A DNA stretch of 64,000 nt from Gemmatimonadetes bacterium T265 (GCA_019973575.1 BPUI01000003.1:62001-126000); one strand, 5' to 3'; positions 18,852 to 28,103 are shown, counted from the stretch's first letter. The notes: generated from the letters alone by a model not told the origin. Program-made: numbers and translations.

Positions 18852-20198
18852 TCACGCCGCAGCCGGCACGTGCGCGGGATGGGAGACGCTCACCGCCGCC
18901 GCGAGCCGCTTGAGATTCTGCGCCGTGGCCGCGAGGAGGAACTGCTCCGCCGCGCGCGGCAAGCCGCGTAGCCGCAGCCGGCGCACGCGCATAAAGCGCT
19001 TGAGCTCCGCGAAGCGCGCCTCGACCTTCTTCCGCGCCCACGCCGCCCGCGTGAACTCGGGCGTGCCGGCCAGCGCCAAGGTGTCGCGGCGCACGGCGTC
19101 GTGCCCGCTCACACTGAGCTGCCGGCGCGGTGCCGTGGTGCAGCGGGCGCGGAGGGCGCACGTGGTGCACCGCGCGGGCGGCGCCCGGTACTGCTGCACC
19201 TGCGACGTGGCGATCGTTGCCACCTTCCGGAGCCGCTCGCCGCCGGGGCAGACGTACTCGTCGCGCTCGCCGTCATACGCGAAGTCGGCCTGTGTGAACT
19301 GGCCGCGCGTCTGGCCACGGCGGTCCAGGACCGGGACGTACGCCGTCACGCCCGCCGCGCGACACCACTCCAGGAACGGCCCGCTGCCGTACGCCCGGTC
19401 AGCGCCTAACGCCGTGACTGACAAGCCGAGGTCCGCGCGCGTGCGCTCGATCATCACGCGCGCCGCGAGCGCCTCGGCGCTGTACCTGGCGGCGGTGGCC
19501 TCCACGTCCACGATCACGCCACGGGCGTTGTCGACCAGGTAGTTCACGTAGTACGCGAACCGGGCGGGCCCGCCCTTGCTCGCCCACGTGGCGTCCGGAT
19601 CGGTGGGCGAGCGCACCGGCGGGTCCAGCCCTCGGGGCGTGTGGCGTGGCGGTGGCCGGCCCGCATCGGGCGCGACCGGGACCTCGCCGTCGGCCGGCCA
19701 CGCCGTGGTCAACTTGAGGCGGGTCGGCTGCGTCCAGCGCTGGCTACTCGCGTCGGCGTTGACCATGCTTCCGTCGACCGAGCACGCGCCGCCCACGACC
19801 AGCCCTGCCGCGACGCATTGCCGGACGACCGCCTCGAACACGGCGCGGAACACGCCGGCGCCGAAGCGGCCGTGCCGGTTTTTCGAGAACGTCGAGTGGT
19901 GCGGCACCCGAGCCCCGAAGGGCAGCCCGGCGAACCACCGGTACGCCACGTTCACGCGTACCTCCTCCACGAGGCGGCGCTCGCTCGTGATGCCGTACAA
20001 GTAGCCAACGAGCAGCAGCCGGAGCAGCAGCTCGGGGTCGACCGACGGCCGGCCGATGCGACTGTAGCAGCCAACGAGCTGTGCCCGCACCTGGGTTAGA
20101 TCGAGCGCGCGGTCGATGCGCCGCAGCAGGTGGTCGGCCGGCACCCACGCCTCGAGCTGCTCGCGGGCGGCCGCCGCGCCCACCCTCACACCCAGCAT
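18852..20198 (-). CDS. DDE transposase, IS1182/IS5-like
   Basis: About 448 residues. An N-terminal DUF772-type domain (QLEAWVPADHLLRRIDRALDL..., PSVDPELLLRLLLVGYLYGITSERRLVEEVRVNVAYRWF) is followed by DDE-fold motifs: GGACSVDGSMVNADAS (first Asp), ALGADRAYGSG (second Asp) and a C-terminal KVEARFAELKRFMRVRRLRLRG with the catalytic Glu. A Cys-rich segment (CPGG...CTTCALRARC) interrupts the core, as in IS1182 relatives. I chose the internal ATG (codon at 20196-20198) directly before LGVRVG; a GTG 39 bp upstream is possible. It appears complete. Confidence 0.85.
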   Translation of the reverse strand: MLGVRVGAAAAREQLEAWVPADHLLRRIDRALDLTQVRAQLVGCYSRIGRPSVDPELLLRLLLVGYLYGITSERRLVEEVRVNVAYRWFAGLPFGARVPHHSTFSKNRHGRFGAGVFRAVFEAVVRQCVAAGLVVGGACSVDGSMVNADASSQRWTQPTRLKLTTAWPADGEVPVAPDAGRPPPRHTPRGLDPPVRSPTDPDATWASKGGPARFAYYVNYLVDNARGVIVDVEATAARYSAEALAARVMIERTRADLGLSVTALGADRAYGSGPFLEWCRAAGVTAYVPVLDRRGQTRGQFTQADFAYDGERDEYVCPGGERLRKVATIATSQVQQYRAPPARCTTCALRARCTTAPRRQLSVSGHDAVRRDTLALAGTPEFTRAAWARKKVEARFAELKRFMRVRRLRLRGLPRAAEQFLLAATAQNLKRLAAAVSVSHPAHVPAAA

Positions 20199-20362
20199 CG
20201 CCGCCCTCCGCGTGAACGTGGGCGGCCAGTCCCTCACCGACCGGGCCAGCTGCCGCTCAGGATGCCGGGACGGCCTTTTTCAACGGTCACGGTCCGTTGT
20301 GAGATCCGCGGCAGCGCGTCTCAGTCGTTAGGCCGAATCCGGAGCCCGACGGGTTCTGTTGT

Positions 20363-20875
20363 GCGGGAACGCCGCTCGTCGACGGGCGCGGCAACGCATA
20401 CGTCAACGGCCCGCGGCTGCTGCTCGTCACGCCCGGCGGGACGGTGTCGTCCCAGGCGGAGAGCTTCGCTTCCCCAACGGCATGGCCGTCACCCCCGACA
20501 ACGGCACCTCATCCTCGCGGAGTCGCACGCGTGCCGACTGACCGCGTTCGACATCGACGGCCGCGGGCGCCTGTCCCGCCGCCGGGTCTGCGCCGAGTTG
20601 GCGGGGCCGCCCGACGGCATCTGCGTCGACACCGAGGAGGCCGTGTGGTACGCCGACGTGCCGAACGCCTGCTGCCGGCGGGTCGGCGAGGGCGGGGCCG
20701 TGCTGGACGAGGTGCCCGTCGACCGCGGCGCGTTCGCGTGCATGCTGGGCGGGCCGGACCGGCGCATCCTGCTGATCACCGCAGCGCAGTGGGTCGGGAC
20801 CGCTTGGGCGAGATGGGCGGGACCGGGCGCGTGCTGACCACGCCGGTGCCGGTCGCCGGCGCGGGGTGGCCGTGA
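20363..20875 (+). pseudogene. Remnant of an SMP-30/gluconolactonase (SGL)-family gene
   Basis: Pieces of a six-bladed SMP-30/gluconolactonase protein can be read in shifting frames. They include GTPLVDGRGNAYVNG, then FASPNGMAVTPDN with the calcium-ligand Asn region, LTAFDIDGRGRLSRRRVCAEL, then PPDGICVDTEEAVWYADVPNACCRRVGEGG and a terminal CMLGGPDRRILLITAA. At least one frameshift lies near 20500 and the 5' blade is missing. It abuts the right end of the ankyrin/transposase unit, so transposition may have truncated it. Calcium-dependent lactone hydrolysis is the ancestral role; this copy should be non-functional. Confidence 0.7.
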
Positions 20876-21093
20876 GGCGGTGGTGAGGTGGCGGTGAGCG
20901 GGCCCCGCCACACCGGTCCACGCGCCGTCTACTCCCGACGCGCCGGCCGGCCCACGGCTCTGTGCGGGCGCCGCGCCACGCGGGCGCGCGCCCGCTCGCC
21001 TGTCCAGCGACGCGAGGGTCGCGCGTGAGCAGCTCGTGCCGCCCCGGCGGCGCGACTCGGCAGCCGGTCGGTAATGGAACGGCGAGCGAGGTG

Positions 21094-21222
21094 CTGTCTG
21101 ACAACCTTGGGATGGACTTCCTGCGGGAGGCGCTGGCCGACGGGCGTCCCGTCCGTATCTTCCTCGTCATCGACGACGGCACGCGCGAACGCCCGGCGAT
21201 CGCTGTAGGCGCCCCGCTCTAG
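21094..21222 (+). pseudogene. IS3-family transposase OrfB fragment
   Basis: About 40 codons (SDNLGMDFLREALADG..., VRIFLVIDDGTRERPAIAV) match the segment around the first catalytic Asp of IS3-family OrfB proteins, normally W-S-M-D-F-V-x-D-x-L-x-D-G and V-V-D-D-F-T-R-E. Several consensus residues are changed and no flanking transposase sequence remains, so it is an old remnant. Confidence 0.6.
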
Positions 21223-21262
21223 CGGCGGTGCCGCCGCGCGGGGGAACGGTCACCAGGAGCTC

Positions 21263-21697
21263 ATGATGCGCCACGCCGTGCCACGCCGGACGTTGCTCGC
21301 CGCGGGTATCACCGCCCTCGGGGCGTTGCTCGTCCCGGGTCGGCGCGCGAGTGCCGCGCGGGTGCGCGCCGGGGCGCTTGGGCCCCATCCCACCCCGCGG
21401 GCCGGCATCACGGGCGCGCGCGTGCTCACCCGGGAGCAACTCGCGGGCACCCCGCAGCTCGTCGCGCTGTTCGATGCCGTGCGCGCGATCCCCGAGGTGA
21501 TCGACGGCATCCGCTGCAACTGCGGCTGTGCGCAGCTGGACGGCTTCTACTCGCTCCTGTCGTGCTACGAAGGCCAGGACGCGATGGCACGGGGATGCCC
21601 GATCTGCCAGGGGCAGGGCCGGCTCGCCGTGCGGTTGCACCAGGCCGGCAAGTCGCTCGACGCGATTCGCGCGGCGGTCGACGCGAAGTTCGGCTGA
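21263..21697 (+). CDS. Exported PCYCGC-motif protein
   Basis: 144 residues. The N-terminus has a twin-arginine-like signal (PRRTLLAAGITALGALLVPG) and an Ala-rich cleavage region. The mature part carries IRCNCGCAQLDGFYSLLSCYEG and ARGCPICQGQGRLAVRL, the Cys/His constellation of the PCYCGC family, for which metal binding is suspected but no activity is established. An upstream start two codons earlier is possible. It is followed 29 bp later by the DUF2911 gene, probably in one transcript. Confidence 0.75.
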   Translation: MMRHAVPRRTLLAAGITALGALLVPGRRASAARVRAGALGPHPTPRAGITGARVLTREQLAGTPQLVALFDAVRAIPEVIDGIRCNCGCAQLDGFYSLLSCYEGQDAMARGCPICQGQGRLAVRLHQAGKSLDAIRAAVDAKFG

Positions 21698-21726
21698 GCG
21701 GTGCGCCGACGGGGACCGGAGCGCAC

Positions 21727-22659
21727 ATGGGAGCATCCACGCGGGGGACCGTCGCGCGACGCGTGGTGGTCGTCGCGACGGGCCTGGCGGGAGCGGCGGG
21801 AGCCGCGACGCCCGCCCGTGCCCAGGTGAAGGCGAGCGAGCTCGGGACGCTGGCGCAGGTGATCGACGGCACGACGCTCACCGTGCAGTACTCGAGGCCT
21901 CGCGTGCGGGGCCGGCATCCCCTGTTCGGCAGCCCGGCGGCGACCCAAGCGGTGCACTGGGGCGAGGTGTGGACGCCGGGCGCCAACTACGCGACGACCC
22001 TGGAGGCGGACAAGGCGATCACGCTCGACGGACACGCCGTGCCCAAGGGGAAGTACTCCGTGTGGTTCGTGGTGCGGCCGTCCGGCGACTGGACCCTGGT
22101 GCTCGACCCGAAGTGGCGGCAGTTCCACAACATGCCGCCGGACTCGACGCCGGCGCAGATCCGCTTCGCGGTGCACACGCGCGACGCCCCGTTCACCGAG
22201 GTCCTGACCTGGTCGATGCCCGCCCTGCGCGTGGACGGCGGCACGCTGGCCTTCACCTGGGACCGGACGACCGTGGCGCTGGACGTCGGCGTGGCGCCCT
22301 CGTTGCGCACCACGATGCCGCTCGCGGACGCGCAGCCGTATCTCGGGCGGTACGACTTCCTGGAGGTCGATGCGGCCGGCAGGGTGACGAAGACGTCGCC
22401 GCTCGTGCTCGACTACGAGCACGGCACGCTCAAGGGCCGGGTCGACGGGCTGTGGAACGGGTACCTGGGGCACTTCGCGATGATCCGCGTGGCGCCGGAC
22501 TGGTTCGTGCCCGCCGTGTACGACACGGCGGGGGCGATCGTCGAGGTGCTCCGCCCGGACGTGACGATCGAGTTCACGCGCGACAAGGGCCGCCCGACGA
22601 CCTTCGAGTGGCGCGGCGACGACGACAAAGTGTTCGCGAAGGGCACGCGGCGGCCGTAG
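21727..22659 (+). CDS. Exported DUF2911 protein
   Basis: 310 residues with an N-terminal signal segment (RRVVVVATGLAGAAGAATPARAQ). The DUF2911 hallmarks are clear: LTVQYSRPRVRGRHPLFG, VHWGEVWTPGANYATTLE, KGKYSVWFVVRPSGDWTLVL and MPALRVDGGTLAFTWDRT. A C-terminal lipocalin-like extension includes PYLGRYDFLEVDAAGRV and FAMIRVAPDWFVPAVYDTAG. The family is widespread in Bacteroidota and Gemmatimonadota and has no known biochemical function. Confidence 0.85.
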   Translation: MGASTRGTVARRVVVVATGLAGAAGAATPARAQVKASELGTLAQVIDGTTLTVQYSRPRVRGRHPLFGSPAATQAVHWGEVWTPGANYATTLEADKAITLDGHAVPKGKYSVWFVVRPSGDWTLVLDPKWRQFHNMPPDSTPAQIRFAVHTRDAPFTEVLTWSMPALRVDGGTLAFTWDRTTVALDVGVAPSLRTTMPLADAQPYLGRYDFLEVDAAGRVTKTSPLVLDYEHGTLKGRVDGLWNGYLGHFAMIRVAPDWFVPAVYDTAGAIVEVLRPDVTIEFTRDKGRPTTFEWRGDDDKVFAKGTRRP

Positions 22660-23086
22660 GGCGGCCGCAGGCCGCGCACGCCTGGTCGGCGGCCCGCGCA
22701 TGCTGCCCCGTCCGAGATGGCACATCCGTCTCGGCACGCCGCGGGCTCGTGGCGATCGGTGACTGTGCTCGTCGAGCGAGGGCGATCGCCCTCGGCGATG
22801 CCCGACGAACGGGGATCGGTCATCGCGCCGCCGTACGAGGCGGGAGTGCCGACGGGGAGTCGTCGCGGGAGCGTATGACCGGGGGCTGCGCCGGTCGGCT
22901 CATACGCGCCGCGGTCCCTTCCGCGACGGCGGCCGGCGTGTTCCAGAACGTTAGGCCAGTTCACGGCGGGGATGAGTTGTGCGACGGCCTGTCCTCGGTC
23001 GTGTCCCGTGCCAGAACTCAGCCTTTGTGGGCAGCCCCTGGACAACCTGGCGCGCCCCGCGGTCGGCGACTCGCTGCTGCGAACCG
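22660..23086. other. 427-bp gap with a structured element and one copy of a dispersed repeat
   Basis: No convincing gene. At 22872-22918 an interrupted hairpin pairs GCGTAT and GACCGG on the left with CCGGTC and ATACGC on the right, and could terminate the upstream transcript. GTTAGGC occurs at 22950-22956, followed by repeat copy A at 22976-23020. Confidence 0.5.
22976..23020. repeat. Dispersed intergenic repeat, copy A
   Basis: The core GTTGTGCGACGGC, a 19-nt variable middle and GTGCCAGAACTCA recur near 25964 and 30131 with the same spacing (19-20 nt). The ends form an imperfect inverted repeat (GAGTT... versus ...AACTC). All three copies lie between genes. Copies A and B are preceded by GAACGTTAGGCC at the same distance. 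Confidence 0.65.
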
Positions 23087-23660
23087 TCAGCCCACGCGCA
23101 CCGCCAAGTCGATCACCCCCGCGTAGCCGGCCCCCGGCGCCGGCGCCGCGCGCAGCGTGAGCGCCCCGCGCTCGGCCGCGCCCAGCTCGTTGAAAACGCC
23201 GTCGTCCACGTTCCGTACCTCGCGCGGGCCCCGGGCGCTGTACGGGGCCGCCCCCGCGTGCACCCGGTCGGTGAGCGCGTCGTCGAAGAAGAACTGGCTC
23301 GTGAACTCGTACGTCTTCGCCGCCCCGGCGTAGAGCCGGAGCTTGAAGTGCACGTGCACCGCGCGCCCCGCGTACCAGCCCGGGTACACGGTCTGGAAGT
23401 GCGCCGCGGCCGTCGCGTCTGTGACCTGGTAGCCGCGCAGGAACTTGGGGCCGGCGCCCGGCTGGCGGGCGCGCCCGCGCGGGCCGGGCCCGCCGCCCCC
23501 CGGCGTCCCGAACCCGGCTACGTCCGAGTACGCGCCCGCCGGATCGGCGTGCCAGACGTCGAGGTACGCGCCCGCGAGCGGCGCGCACGCGGGGCCGTCC
23601 ACGCGCGCGACGTGGAAGGTGAGCGCGAGCGGCACGCCGGCCACCACGCGCCGGTGCCGT
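23087..23660 (-). pseudogene. Intradiol ring-cleavage dioxygenase, 5'-truncated
   Basis: The readable part begins [20 protein letters not shown] and contains [18 protein letters not shown] (iron-ligand Tyr), [18 protein letters not shown] (Tyr plus the two His ligands) and [21 protein letters not shown], all typical of protocatechuate 3,4-dioxygenase-like enzymes. The usual N-terminal T-E-G-P-Y-Y region is absent: upstream sequence turns into Arg-rich non-coding frame, and no good start codon with ribosome-binding site is visible. It lies head-to-head with an intact paralogue. Confidence 0.65.
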
Positions 23661-23798
23661 TCGTAACGCGGGCGTGCCGTTCGTGCCGGGCCGGTGGGGG
23701 GGCCGGCGGAGCGGGGTGTTCGAGGCAGACGGCGCGACCGCGCGGCGCTGGGCCGCCGAGTGGCGGCGCCGGCCTGACTCTCCCACCGGAGCTTCCTT

Positions 23799-24710
23799 AT
23801 GCGCTTCCTGACTATCGGCCCCGACCAGCACCACGACGAGCACGACCACGACGACCACGGCGGGCTGCACCGCGACCTGCTCGCCACCGGCGAGGTGGTC
23901 GACCGCCGACGCCTGCTGCGAATGGCCGCCAAGTTCGGCGCCGGCCTCGGCATGCTCAGCCTCGTCGGCTGCGGGTCGGACGCGGCGTCCGCGATCACGG
24001 GCACGACCAGTACCACCACGGGCTCGACGGGCAGCTCGGGCAGCACCGGCTCGGGCACGAGCAACTCGAGCGGCACGTGCCCGACGCAGATCAACGAGGA
24101 GACCGCGGGCCCCTACCCGGGCGACGGCTCCAACGGCGCCAACGTGCTCAACCTCACCGGCGTGGTGCGCAGCGACATCCGCTCGAGCTTCGCGGGCGCG
24201 ACCGGCACCGCCGCGGGCGTGCCGCTCACGATCGAGCTCACGCTCGTCTCGGCGTCGACCTGCGCCGTGCTCGCCGACCGCGCGGTGTACCTCTGGCACT
24301 GCGACCGCGGGGGCAACTACTCGCTCTACTCGGCCGGCGTGACCAACCAGAACTATCTGCGTGGGGTGCAGGCCACCGACAGCAACGGCAAGGTCTCGTT
24401 CACCTCGATCTTCCCGGCCTGCTACTCGGGCCGCTGGCCGCACATCCACTTCGAGGTCTACCCGAGCCTGAGCGCGGCGACCAGCGTCAGGAACAAGGTC
24501 GCGACCTCCCAGATCGCCTTGCCCAAGTCGGCGTGCGACCTCGTCTACGCGACGTCGGCCTACGAGGCCAGCGTGACGAACCTGAGCCGGATCTCGCTCG
24601 CGACCGACAACGTGTTCAGCGACGGCGCCGCGCTCGAGCTCGCGACGGTCACCGGCGACGTCACGAGCGGCATGAGGGCGGCGCTCACCGTCGCCGTCAG
24701 CGGCGCCTAA
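23799..24710 (+). CDS. Tat-exported intradiol dioxygenase-like lipoprotein
   Basis: 303 residues. A His/Asp-rich leader is followed by a Tat-type signal ([23 protein letters not shown]) ending in a lipobox-like LVGCGS. A Ser/Thr/Gly linker follows, then a dioxygenase domain with [37 protein letters not shown] (Tyr ligand) and [18 protein letters not shown] (Tyr, His, His). The Fe(III)-binding residues appear intact, so aromatic-diol cleavage or a related oxidation outside the cytoplasm is possible. A tatA gene lies 56 bp downstream, fitting Tat export. The TAA stop sits in a GCCTAAC copy. Confidence 0.85.
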   Translation: MRFLTIGPDQHHDEHDHDDHGGLHRDLLATGEVVDRRRLLRMAAKFGAGLGMLSLVGCGSDAASAITGTTSTTTGSTGSSGSTGSGTSNSSGTCPTQINEETAGPYPGDGSNGANVLNLTGVVRSDIRSSFAGATGTAAGVPLTIELTLVSASTCAVLADRAVYLWHCDRGGNYSLYSAGVTNQNYLRGVQATDSNGKVSFTSIFPACYSGRWPHIHFEVYPSLSAATSVRNKVATSQIALPKSACDLVYATSAYEASVTNLSRISLATDNVFSDGAALELATVTGDVTSGMRAALTVAVSGA

Positions 24711-24766
24711 CGCCGCGCTCACCACGGCGCCTCCGGGCCGCCCCGCGCCCCCCACCGACCCGCCCC

Positions 24767-24979
24767 ATGCTCAGCAACCTGCTGGCCCCCGAACACCTGC
24801 TCGTCACCCTCGCCGTCGTCGTGCTCCTGTTGGGTGGCAAGAAGATCCCCGAGCTCGCCGGCGGCCTCGGGAAGGGGCTGCACGAGTTCCGGCGCGGCGT
24901 GCACGGCGACGCCCCGGGCGACGGCGGCCCGGCCGCGCCGGCCCTCGCCGACTGGGAGCCGCGGCGCGTCGTCGGATGA
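24767..24979 (+). CDS. tatA: Twin-arginine translocase subunit TatA/TatE
   Basis: 70 residues. One N-terminal transmembrane helix ([23 protein letters not shown]) is followed by the amphipathic helix [13 protein letters not shown] and a short charged tail, the complete TatA/E design including the conserved hinge Phe position. It forms the pore component of Tat export. It lies directly after a gene with a Tat signal, and may serve as a dedicated copy for that substrate. Confidence 0.9.
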   Translation: MLSNLLAPEHLLVTLAVVVLLLGGKKIPELAGGLGKGLHEFRRGVHGDAPGDGGPAAPALADWEPRRVVG

Positions 24980-25067
24980 GCGCCGGCGCCTGCTGCGGCT
25001 GGCCGCCGCGCTCGGCGCCGGGCCGGCCGCGGAGTCGCTCGCCGCCTGCGCGCGGGCGGGCGTGTGA
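24960..25067 (+). pseudogene. Remnant of a Tat signal peptide (start of a lost exported protein)
   Basis: One frame reads [19 protein letters not shown] and then ESLAACARAGV before a stop, nearly the same Tat-lipoprotein leader as in the intradiol gene just upstream. The mature domain is missing. The following 250 bp contain only a 65-codon frame (25083-25280) that I cannot recognise. Likely a decayed second Tat substrate. Confidence 0.4.
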
Positions 25068-25366
25068 GGCGTTCGGCAGGCGATGCCCGGCAGTACGCCC
25101 CCCGCACGGGGCCCGACGCCCAGCGCCGGCGTCGTCCGCGTCCCCCCCGACCCGACGTTCCGCTGCACCGCGGAGGTCGCGGTGCCGGGCCCGCCGAGCG
25201 AGGGCGGGACTGGCGAGGCCGCGCCGATCGCGGCGGACGACCGCCTGGCCGTCCACCGCGTGACCGACACGGCCGAGTGATCGCGGCCCGGCGGGGGCCT
25301 GGGCGCCGTTCGTGCGCTCCGGCTCGCACGATAATGCTCCCCCGAACGGACGCCCCGGCCCCGCAC

Positions 25367-25876
25367 ATGCCCGACGCGACCGCCCTCCGCATCCGGCCCG
25401 CGCGGGCCGGCGATGCCGACGCGCTCTGGCGCATCCTCGCGCCGACCATCCGCGCCGGCGAGACGTACGCGCTGCCGGCCGGTATGAGCCGCGAGGCGGC
25501 CCTGGCCTACTGGACCGGGCCCGACCGCGAGACGTTCGGCGCCGAAGCCCCGCGGACGCCCGGCGAAGCGTTAGGCACCTACTACCTGCGCGCGAGCCAG
25601 CTTGGGGGCGGCGCGCACGTGGCCAACTGCGGCTACATGACGGGCGCTTGGGCCGCCGGCGGCGGCGTTGCGCGGGCGATGTGCGAGCACTCGCTGGCGC
25701 ACGTGCGGTCGCGCGGGTTCCGCGCCAGGCAGTTCAACTTCGTGGTGAGCACCAACGAGCACGCGGTGCGGCTGTGGCAGCGCCTCGGGTTCGACGTCGT
25801 GGGGCGGCTGCCGCACGCGTTCCCGCGGCCGAGGGGCGAGTACGTGGACGCGCTGGTCTTGTTCCGGGCGCTGTAG
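25367..25876 (+). CDS. GNAT-family N-acetyltransferase
   Basis: 169 residues. It opens ALRIRPARAGDADALWRIL, has the acetyl-CoA-binding region around GGGVARAMCEHSLAHVRSRG (motif A) and ends with the typical STNEHAVRLWQRLGFDVVGRLPHAF. This arrangement is that of small-molecule or aminoacyl GNATs; the substrate is unknown. I chose ATG 25367, though an in-frame ATG at 25334 would add 11 residues. A TTA-GGC Leu-Gly pair occurs at 25570. Confidence 0.85.
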   Translation: MPDATALRIRPARAGDADALWRILAPTIRAGETYALPAGMSREAALAYWTGPDRETFGAEAPRTPGEALGTYYLRASQLGGGAHVANCGYMTGAWAAGGGVARAMCEHSLAHVRSRGFRARQFNFVVSTNEHAVRLWQRLGFDVVGRLPHAFPRPRGEYVDALVLFRAL

Positions 25877-25963
25877 CGGGGGCAGCCGATCGCAGCGCCC
25901 GGTCGTTTCCGCGACTGGCGCCGACGTGTCTCGGAACGTTAGGCCCTTTCGCTGAGCGCACCA

Positions 25964-26003
25964 GTTGTGCGACGGCGGGTCGCCGATCCCGCGGGGTGCC
26001 AGA
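25964..26003. repeat. Dispersed intergenic repeat, copy B
   Basis: GTTGTGCGACGGC, 19 variable nt, then GTGCCAGA. It lies between the GNAT gene and the sigma-factor gene. As in copy A, GTTAGGCC stands 18 nt upstream (25938). Its 3' end is less conserved than in copies A and C. Confidence 0.6.
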
Positions 26004-26071
26004 CCGTCGCGGTTCCCGACGCGTTCGCCTCGGCGGTGGCGCGGATCTGCTCGGGCGGGTAGCGTGCCGCC

Positions 26072-27106
26072 ATGCCGCCTGCCGCCGCCGCCCTCGAGCA
26101 CTTCGAGCCGTACCGCCCCGCACTCACCGGCCACTGCTACCGCATGCTCGGCTCCGTGATGGACGCCGAGGACGCGGTACAGGAGGCCATGCTCCGCGCG
26201 TGGAAGGCCGCCGACCGCTTCGAGGGGCGCAGCGGCGTGCGGACGTGGCTCACCCGCATCGCCACGAACGTCTGCCTCGACGCCCTGGCCGCCGCCGGCC
26301 GGACTCCCGGCCGGCGCCGCGCGCGCCCGGTGGACGAGGGCGCGGGCCTTGGGGCCGTGGACGCCGTCGCCTTCCCGCTCCCCGAGCGCCCGAGGGAGCA
26401 CTGGGTCGAGCCCATCGCCGACGCCGCCGCGCTGCCGGCGCCCGACGCCTGCGACCCCGAGCGCCAGGCCATCCTGCGCGAGAGCATCCGGCTCGCCTTC
26501 GTGGCCGCCCTGCAGTACCTGCCGCCGCGCCAGCGCGCCGCGCTCCTGCTCACCCAAGTCCTCGGCTGGACGGCGGTCGAGGCGGGCGAGACGTTGGGCA
26601 TGACCACGGCGGCGGTGAACAGCGCTCTCCAGCGCGCCCGCGCCACGCTCGACGCCCGCAACCCGGCCGTCGCGCCGCGCGCCCTCAGCCCCGCGCAGCA
26701 GGACACGGTCGCCCGCTACGTGGCGGCGTTCGAGCGCTACGACGTGGCCGCGCTCGCCCGCCTGCTGCACGACGAGGCCACGCTCTCGATGCCGCCGTTC
26801 GCGCTCTGGCTGCGGGGGCCGCACGCCATCACGCAGTGGCTGGCGGGGCCGGGCGCGCCCTGCCGCGGCTCGCGCCTCGTCCCGGTCGAGGCCTGCGGCG
26901 GCACGCCGGCGTGGGCCCAGTACCGCGACGACGGCGCCACGCCGTGGGCGCTGCTGATGATCGAGCTGCGCGGCGATCGGGTGGCGAGCATGACGTCGTT
27001 CCTGGACGTCGAGACGCTGTTCCCGCGCTTCGGCCTGCCCATGCGGCTGACAGACGAGCGGGCGGGGTCGGCGCTCGGGAAAAAAAGCTTCGCCGGGGAC
27101 CGATGA
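26072..27106 (+). CDS. ECF sigma factor with C-terminal SnoaL-like domain
   Basis: 344 residues. Region 2 ([40 protein letters not shown], then [17 protein letters not shown]) and region 4 ([47 protein letters not shown]) are intact. They are followed by a roughly 120-residue SnoaL_2/NTF2-like domain ([30 protein letters not shown]). This is the SigJ/SigG (ECF41- or ECF56-like) plan, in which the extra domain modulates activity in place of an anti-sigma factor. The DoxX and VOC genes downstream fit such neighbourhoods. Confidence 0.9.
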   Translation: MPPAAAALEHFEPYRPALTGHCYRMLGSVMDAEDAVQEAMLRAWKAADRFEGRSGVRTWLTRIATNVCLDALAAAGRTPGRRRARPVDEGAGLGAVDAVAFPLPERPREHWVEPIADAAALPAPDACDPERQAILRESIRLAFVAALQYLPPRQRAALLLTQVLGWTAVEAGETLGMTTAAVNSALQRARATLDARNPAVAPRALSPAQQDTVARYVAAFERYDVAALARLLHDEATLSMPPFALWLRGPHAITQWLAGPGAPCRGSRLVPVEACGGTPAWAQYRDDGATPWALLMIELRGDRVASMTSFLDVETLFPRFGLPMRLTDERAGSALGKKSFAGDR

Positions 27107-27165
27107 GTTTCGGGCGGCCCGCCGTCTAACCGGGTGCAGGCTCACCCCCCACCTCGGAGCACCCG

Positions 27166-27588
27166 ATGGCCACCCTGCTCGCCCCCGCCCCGCGCGCCGC
27201 CGCCCGCCCCCGCACCCCCGCCGCCCGCTGGGCCGGGCGCGTGCTCACCGGCGTCACGTTCGCCCTGCTCGCGATGGACGCGGCGGTCAAGTTCGTCCCC
27301 CAGTCCGGCGCGGTAGCCGCGGCGACGGCGCAACTCGGCTGGGCGCCGGCCCAGGCCCCGGTGCTCGGCGCGATCGCGCTCCTCTGCCTCGTGCTCTACG
27401 CCGTGCCGCGCACCGCCGTGCTCGGCGCCGTGCTCTGGACCGGCTACCTGGGCGGCGCCGTCGCCACGCACCTACGCGTGGGCAACCCGCTGTTCACGCA
27501 CACGCTCTTCCCGGTGTACGTCGGCGCGCTCGTGTGGGGCGCCCTCTCCCTGCGCGACGCCCGCGTCCGCGCCCTGATCGCCCGTTAG
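27166..27588 (+). CDS. DoxX-like membrane protein
   Basis: 140 residues with four hydrophobic helices: WAGRVLTGVTFALLAMDAAVKF, APVLGAIALLCLVLYAVP, AVLGAVLWTGYLGGAVATHL and HTLFPVYVGALVWGALSL. The pattern and the conserved G-Y-L-G-G-A-V-A-T-H signature fit the DoxX-like family. No reaction is known. It lies 59 bp after the sigma-factor gene. The TAG stop is inside a GTTAGGC copy (27584). Confidence 0.85.
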   Translation: MATLLAPAPRAAARPRTPAARWAGRVLTGVTFALLAMDAAVKFVPQSGAVAAATAQLGWAPAQAPVLGAIALLCLVLYAVPRTAVLGAVLWTGYLGGAVATHLRVGNPLFTHTLFPVYVGALVWGALSLRDARVRALIAR

Positions 27589-27629
27589 GCCCCCGCCGTC
27601 CGTCCGACCACCGTCCAACCCCCACCCCC

Positions 27630-28103
27630 GTGTCCACCGCCCAGGCGCCCGTCCCCGTCATCACGAACGCCGGCAACACCCCGGCCACCAACCACAAGCT
27701 GTTCGTCAACGTCCCCGTGGCCGACGTGCAGCGCTCGATCCGCTTCTTCGAGGCGCTCGGCTTCCGCTTCAGCCCGCAGTTCACCACCGCCGAGGGCACC
27801 TGTATGCTCGTCGGCCGCGACGCGTACGTCATGCTGCTCACCAAGGCGCGCTTCGCCGGGTTCAGCCACATGCCCGTCCCCGACCCACGGGCCGGCGTCG
27901 GCGCGCTCTTCACCGTCAGCGTGGACAGCCGCGCGGCGGTGGACGCGATGGTGCGCGCCGCGCTGGCCGCCGGCGGCAGCGCACACGTGGCCGAGCCGGA
28001 GGACCACGGCTTCATGTACGACTGGAGCTTCCTCGACCCCGACGGGCACGGGTGGGGGGTGTTCTGGATGGACCCGTCGGCCATCCCGAGCGACGCCGCC
28101 TGA
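27630..28103 (+). CDS. VOC-family protein
   Basis: 157 residues. NHKLFVNVPVADVQRSIRFFEALGF opens a glyoxalase module; the second half ends DHGFMYDWSFLDPDGHGWGVFWMDPSA. This belongs to the lactoylglutathione-lyase-like predicted enzymes that often travel with ECF sigma and DoxX genes. GTG start inferred from the family N-terminus; no strong ribosome-binding site is visible. Confidence 0.85.
   Translation: MSTAQAPVPVITNAGNTPATNHKLFVNVPVADVQRSIRFFEALGFRFSPQFTTAEGTCMLVGRDAYVMLLTKARFAGFSHMPVPDPRAGVGALFTVSVDSRAAVDAMVRAALAAGGSAHVAEPEDHGFMYDWSFLDPDGHGWGVFWMDPSAIPSDAA

Larger units (their letters stand above)
17241..20290. mobile_element. Transposon-like unit: DDE transposase plus ankyrin passenger gene between 15-bp inverted repeats
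   Basis: GTGACCGTTGAAAAA at 17241-17255 is the exact reverse complement of 20276-20290. Both ends are flanked by GGTC (17237-17240 and 20291-20294), a possible 4-bp target duplication. The 3,050-bp interval holds a complete DDE transposase next to the right end and an ankyrin-repeat gene next to the left end, both on the minus strand. I found no copy of the inverted repeat nearer the transposase (18650-18850), so the ankyrin gene appears to be an integral passenger. A composite of a solo end plus an IS cannot be excluded. Confidence 0.6.

Noticed and set aside
22413-24755. A 780-residue minus-strand frame across the DUF2911 and dioxygenase genes
   Set aside because: It overlaps well-supported genes, contains no recognisable domain and has shadow-frame composition.
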